From assembly GCF_026965535.1 (NCBI RefSeq), contig NZ_CP114039.1, positions 248,001 to 312,000 on the forward strand: DNA of 64,000 bases. Reading direction: 5' to 3'. This DNA comes from Corallococcus sp. NCRR (GTDB lineage: Bacteria > Myxococcota > Myxococcia > Myxococcales > Myxococcaceae). Below the pieces are notes generated by a model. That model searched no databases, was not told where the DNA came from, and saw only the letters and a program-made list of their open reading frames with translations. The translations under genes were made by a program, and so were the position numbers. This document shows, piece after piece, positions 60,867-64,000 of the stretch (the first letter of the stretch is position 1; each line of letters opens with the position of its first letter).

Positions 60867-62819
60867 ATGTCCGCAGAGACCCACCCCCAGCGGGAAACCC
60901 ATTCATTCCAGGCGGAGATCCAGCAGCTCCTGAGCCTGGTCATCAACTCGCTCTACAGCCACCAGGAGATCTTCCTGCGTGAGCTGGTGTCCAACGCGTC
61001 CGACGCGCTGGACAAGCTGCGCTTCCGCTCCATCACGGAGCCGGAGCTGCTCAAGGACGAGCCCGCGCTGGAGCTGCGCATCATCCCGGACGCCGACAAG
61101 GGCATCCTCACCATCGAGGACACCGGCATCGGCATGACGCACGACGAGCTGGTGAAGAACCTGGGCACCATCGCGCACTCGGGTTCGCGCGAGTTCCTCC
61201 AGGCGCTGGCGCAGAAGGGCAAGAACGACGTGCAGCTCATCGGCCAGTTCGGCGTGGGCTTCTACAGCGCGTACCTCGTCGCGGACCGCGTGGAGGTGGT
61301 GAGCCGCGCGGCCGGTGAGACATCCGCGTGGAAGTGGGCGTCGGAGGCGCACGGCACGTTCACGGTGGAGCCGGCGGAGAAGGCCACGCGCGGCACCGCC
61401 ATCACGCTGCACCTGAAGGCGGACCAGAAGGAGTTCCTGGACGAGTGGAAGCTGAAGCAGCTCATCACCCAGTACTCGGACTACGTGGGCCACCCCATCA
61501 AGCTCCAGGTGACGAAGCACGTGGGCAGCGGGGACACGCAGGCCACGGAGACGGCGCTGGAGGTGGTGAACAAGGCCAGCGCCCTCTGGCAGCGTCCGAA
61601 GAGCGAAATCACGGACGAGCAGTACCAGGAGTTCTACAAGCACCTGACGCACGACTACGACAAGCCGCTGGCGTGGACGCACTTCAAGGCGGACGGCACG
61701 CAGCAGTTCACCGGCCTGCTCTTCGTGCCCCGGCACCCGCCGTTCGACATGAACTCGCAGCAGCAGCGCGGCGTGCGGCTGTTCGTCAAGCGCGTGTTCA
61801 TCATGGACCGCTGCGAGGACCTGGTGCCGCAGTGGCTGCGCTTCGTGCGCGGCGTCATCGACTCGGACGACCTGCCGCTCAACGTGTCGCGTGAGATGTT
61901 GCAGGACTCGGCGGTGGTACGAGCCATCCGCAAGCACGTGGTGAAGAAGTCGCTGGACCTCCTGGAGAAGCTGGCCAAGGACAAGCCGGACGACTACCGC
62001 GCGTTCTGGGAGTCCTTCGGCACGGTGCTGAAGGAGGGCCTGACGCTGGAGACGGAGTACCGCGAGAAGCTGGGCGCGCTGGTGCGCTACGAGTCCTCGC
62101 GCGAGGAGGGGCTCACGTCGCTGGCGGACTACGTGGGCCGCATGAAGGAGGGCCAGGAGGCCATCTATTACGTCTACGGCGAGAGCCGGAAGGCGGTGGC
62201 GGACAGCCCGCACCTGGAGGCGCTGAAGCAGCGCGGCTACGAGGTGCTCTTCATGACCGACCCGGTGGACGAGTGGGCCGCGCAGGGCCTGCGTGAGTTC
62301 CAGGGCAAAGCGCTGGTCTCCGCGCTCAACGCGGACCTGAAGCTCCAGTCCACGGAGGAGGAGAAGAAGGCGAAGGAGCAGCAGTCCGAGGGGCTCAAGG
62401 GCCTGACGGACAAGATGAAGGACGTGCTGAAGGAGGACGTGCGCGAGGTGCGCGTGTCGGACCGCCTCACGGACTCTCCGGTGTGCCTGGTGGTGTCGGA
62501 GGGCGGCACGCCGGCCTACCTGGAGCGCCTGCTCAAGGAGCGCGGCAAGGGGATGCCGCGCATCAAGCGCATCCTGGAGGTCAACCCCAAGCACCCGGTC
62601 ATCGAGCACCTGCGCGGGCTCCTCGCGAACGACCCGGCCGCGCCGCAGGTGGGCGAGTGGATTGAACTGCTCCACGACCAGGCGCTGCTCACGGAAGGAA
62701 GCCCGCTGAGCGACCCGAACCGCTTCGCCCGGCGCATGACGGCGCTGCTCACGCAGGTGGCCACCCAGATGCCGCCGCCCACGGCCACTCCGGCGGCGAC
62801 GCAGGCGCAGTCCACCTGA
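60867..62819 (+). CDS. htpG: Molecular chaperone HtpG (Hsp90)
   Basis: A 650-residue Hsp90 from ATG 60867 (GGAGG 6 nt upstream). A much longer frame runs upstream across the opposite-strand peptidase gene and is rejected. The GHKL ATPase motifs are [25 protein letters not shown] and [20 protein letters not shown]. The middle domain has [14 protein letters not shown]. The C-terminal dimerisation domain extends to about 625, followed by a short Pro/Thr/Ala tail. Length matches the family. No CIRCE element is visible upstream. Confidence 0.97.
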
Positions 62820-62837
62820 GTCAGGGCACGGCGGAGC

Positions 62838-63872
62838 TCATCCCCAGTTCTCGAGCTCCGCCTGCTTCAGGTCCGCGAGCAGCGCCTCCCCGGTCCACGG
62901 GCGGCGCTGCCCACTTTCCGCCTCGCGGATGAGCTCCACGAGCCGCGAGTTCACCGGCGCGGAGAGGTTGTGTTGGTGGGCCAGCCGGACCACCTCGCCG
63001 TTGAGATAGTCCACCTCCGTCTTGCGGCCCGCGTGCAGGTCGTCCCACATGGACGAGCGCGCCTTCGGGTCGATGGCCAGCATCTTCTTCGCCAGCACTC
63101 CGAACACCGCGTCCGGTGAGCCCAGCAGTACCGGAATCCATCCCGGCGGCAGCGGCGTCAGCTTCGCGGGCTTCACCCCGGCACGCTCCAGCACCGCCAG
63201 CGCCTCGCCCTGCGCGAGCGCTAGGCACCGCCGCCACGCGCGCTGTGACAACTCCTCCTTCAACGGCAGGTTCGCCAGCGCGTTGAGCGCGTTGTTGAGG
63301 TTGAACAACAGCTTCGCCCACTGGACCGCGACGATGTCCGCGTGCTGCTTCAGCGCCAGCCCCGCGCGGGTGAAGGCCTCCACGAACGGCGCGAGCACCG
63401 CGTGCCGCTCCACCTCCAGCGTGCCCTCCGACCCCGCGTGGAAGTGCCCCTGCCCCTGCGCCGCGACGTTGAAGGGCACCATGCCCGTGAGCACCGTGAG
63501 GCCGGGCAGCAGTCCCCGCAGCACCGCCGCGTTGTGCAGGCCGTTCTGGAAGCTGATGACGATGGCCCCGGGCTTGAGCCGCGGCGCGAGCGTCTGTCCC
63601 GCCTCCTCCGTCGCCGCGGACTTCACCGTGACGAGCACCAGGTCCGCCGTGGACAGCGCCTCCGGCCCCGTGTCGATGCGCACGTCCGCCGAGGGCACCT
63701 TCAGGTCCGCGCCCTGCCAGTCCGTCAGGTGCAGGCCATGCGCACGCACCTCCGCCACGATTCGCTCACGGCCGATGAAGCGCACCGTCGCGCCCGTCGC
63801 GGCGAGCCGCCCGCCCACGTAACAGCCGATGCTGCCCGCGCCGAAGACGACCACTTCAGGAGTCGAAGCCAT
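62838..63872 (-). CDS. 2-dehydropantoate 2-reductase family protein
   Basis: A 344-residue NADPH-dependent reductase from ATG 63872. The Rossmann motif is VVVFGAGSIGCYVGGRL. VLVTVKSAATEE carries a conserved Lys, and ISFQNGLHN and WAKLLFNLNNALNALANLP are family signatures (PanE/ApbA). Later SMWDDLHAGRKTEVDYLNG carries the usual catalytic Lys-Ser-Asp region. It would reduce ketopantoate in pantothenate synthesis, but it could be a paralogue with another substrate, so no symbol is given. Its stop is 18 bp from the htpG stop (convergent). Confidence 0.9.
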   Translation of the reverse strand: MASTPEVVVFGAGSIGCYVGGRLAATGATVRFIGRERIVAEVRAHGLHLTDWQGADLKVPSADVRIDTGPEALSTADLVLVTVKSAATEEAGQTLAPRLKPGAIVISFQNGLHNAAVLRGLLPGLTVLTGMVPFNVAAQGQGHFHAGSEGTLEVERHAVLAPFVEAFTRAGLALKQHADIVAVQWAKLLFNLNNALNALANLPLKEELSQRAWRRCLALAQGEALAVLERAGVKPAKLTPLPPGWIPVLLGSPDAVFGVLAKKMLAIDPKARSSMWDDLHAGRKTEVDYLNGEVVRLAHQHNLSAPVNSRLVELIREAESGQRRPWTGEALLADLKQAELENWG

Positions 63873-63896
63873 GGGCGCGCATTGTGGCACGCGCGC

Positions 63897-64000
63897 TCAC
63901 GTCGCGGGCCACACCACGACGATGAGCACGTCCCACAGGGCATGGCTCACCCAGGCCGCGGCGGGCGTCCGGCGCCACTCGGCCAGCGCGCCCCAGGCGA
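63897..64000 (-). CDS. C-terminal end of a CPBP-type membrane protein (5' part outside the window)
   Basis: The minus strand reads through from the window edge to a TGA at 63897-63899. The last 33 residues include AAAWVSHALWDVLIVVVWP, with the His-x-x-x-Asp pattern found in the last motif of CPBP (CAAX protease/bacteriocin-processing) intramembrane proteins. The fragment is short, so the family call is tentative. It lies 24 bp upstream of the reductase gene on the same strand and may be cotranscribed with it. Confidence 0.5.
   Translation of the reverse strand, partial: AWGALAEWRRTPAAAWVSHALWDVLIVVVWPAT

Overview
This is about 64 kb of high-GC chromosomal DNA from a deltaproteobacterial-type myxobacterium, most likely Myxococcales suborder Cystobacterineae (Myxococcus/Corallococcus-like). 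The pointers are GC-saturated third codon positions, many two-component and Ser/Thr-kinase genes, a Wsp-like chemosensory operon, a PilZ protein of the myxobacterial type, kelch and GH18 lipoproteins, an Omp85-type protein and a CrtW-like ketolase. Genus and species cannot be fixed from the sequence alone. I found no rRNA, tRNA, CRISPR array, insertion sequence or prophage. Almost all of the window is densely packed protein-coding genes.

Layout. 1-3.7 kb: the 3' end of a conserved protein, a 14-repeat kelch lipoprotein and a degenerate metallo-beta-lactamase-fold lipoprotein. 3.7-6.3 kb: a three-gene ABC-2 exporter operon (minus strand). 6.4-10.1 kb: an Rsm22-type methyltransferase, proline iminopeptidase and an M20 dipeptidase. 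10.1-17.4 kb: signalling genes, namely a single-domain response regulator paired with a GYF/J-like/PilZ protein, a previously uncounted 36-residue membrane protein, an orphan histidine kinase, a THUMP RNA methyltransferase and a hybrid kinase. 17.8-24.1 kb: a fatty-acid desaturase, a secreted GH18 lipoprotein, a PlsC acyltransferase, a flavoreductase and an alpha/beta hydrolase. 24.5-30.5 kb: a SAM methyltransferase coupled to an Nfu-type Fe-S carrier, a hypothetical gene, a FemAB-like (PF04339) protein, then clpS-clpA.

30.6-38.5 kb is a seven-gene chemosensory operon (minus strand: REC, REC-CheW, CheR-TPR, CheW, CheA-REC, CheB, membrane MCP). Most junctions are stop/start overlaps. Its CheR-CheW-CheA-CheB core has the same order as wspC-D-E-F, but there is no GGDEF output gene.

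38.6-49.4 kb: an InhA/FabI enoyl-ACP reductase, sucA-sucB, a cold-shock protein, a dipeptidyl-peptidase IV gene carrying an apparent one-base frameshift, a UPF0489-like protein and an Omp85-like outer-membrane protein. 49.5-56.0 kb: a cobalamin-binding-like protein divergent from a tightly coupled trio (PEGA Ser/Thr kinase, TPR-TonB-receptor fusion, lipoprotein with calcium-binding-like repeats). 56.1-64 kb: another small response regulator, msrQ-msrP with an upstream crtW-like ketolase, an M49 metallopeptidase, htpG, a ketopantoate-reductase family gene and the 3' end of a CPBP-type membrane protein cut by the window edge.

The best candidates for something new are the kinase/TPR-TonB/lipoprotein operon, the FemAB-like gene directly upstream of clpS-clpA, the Wsp-like operon without a diguanylate cyclase, and the 36-residue membrane protein.
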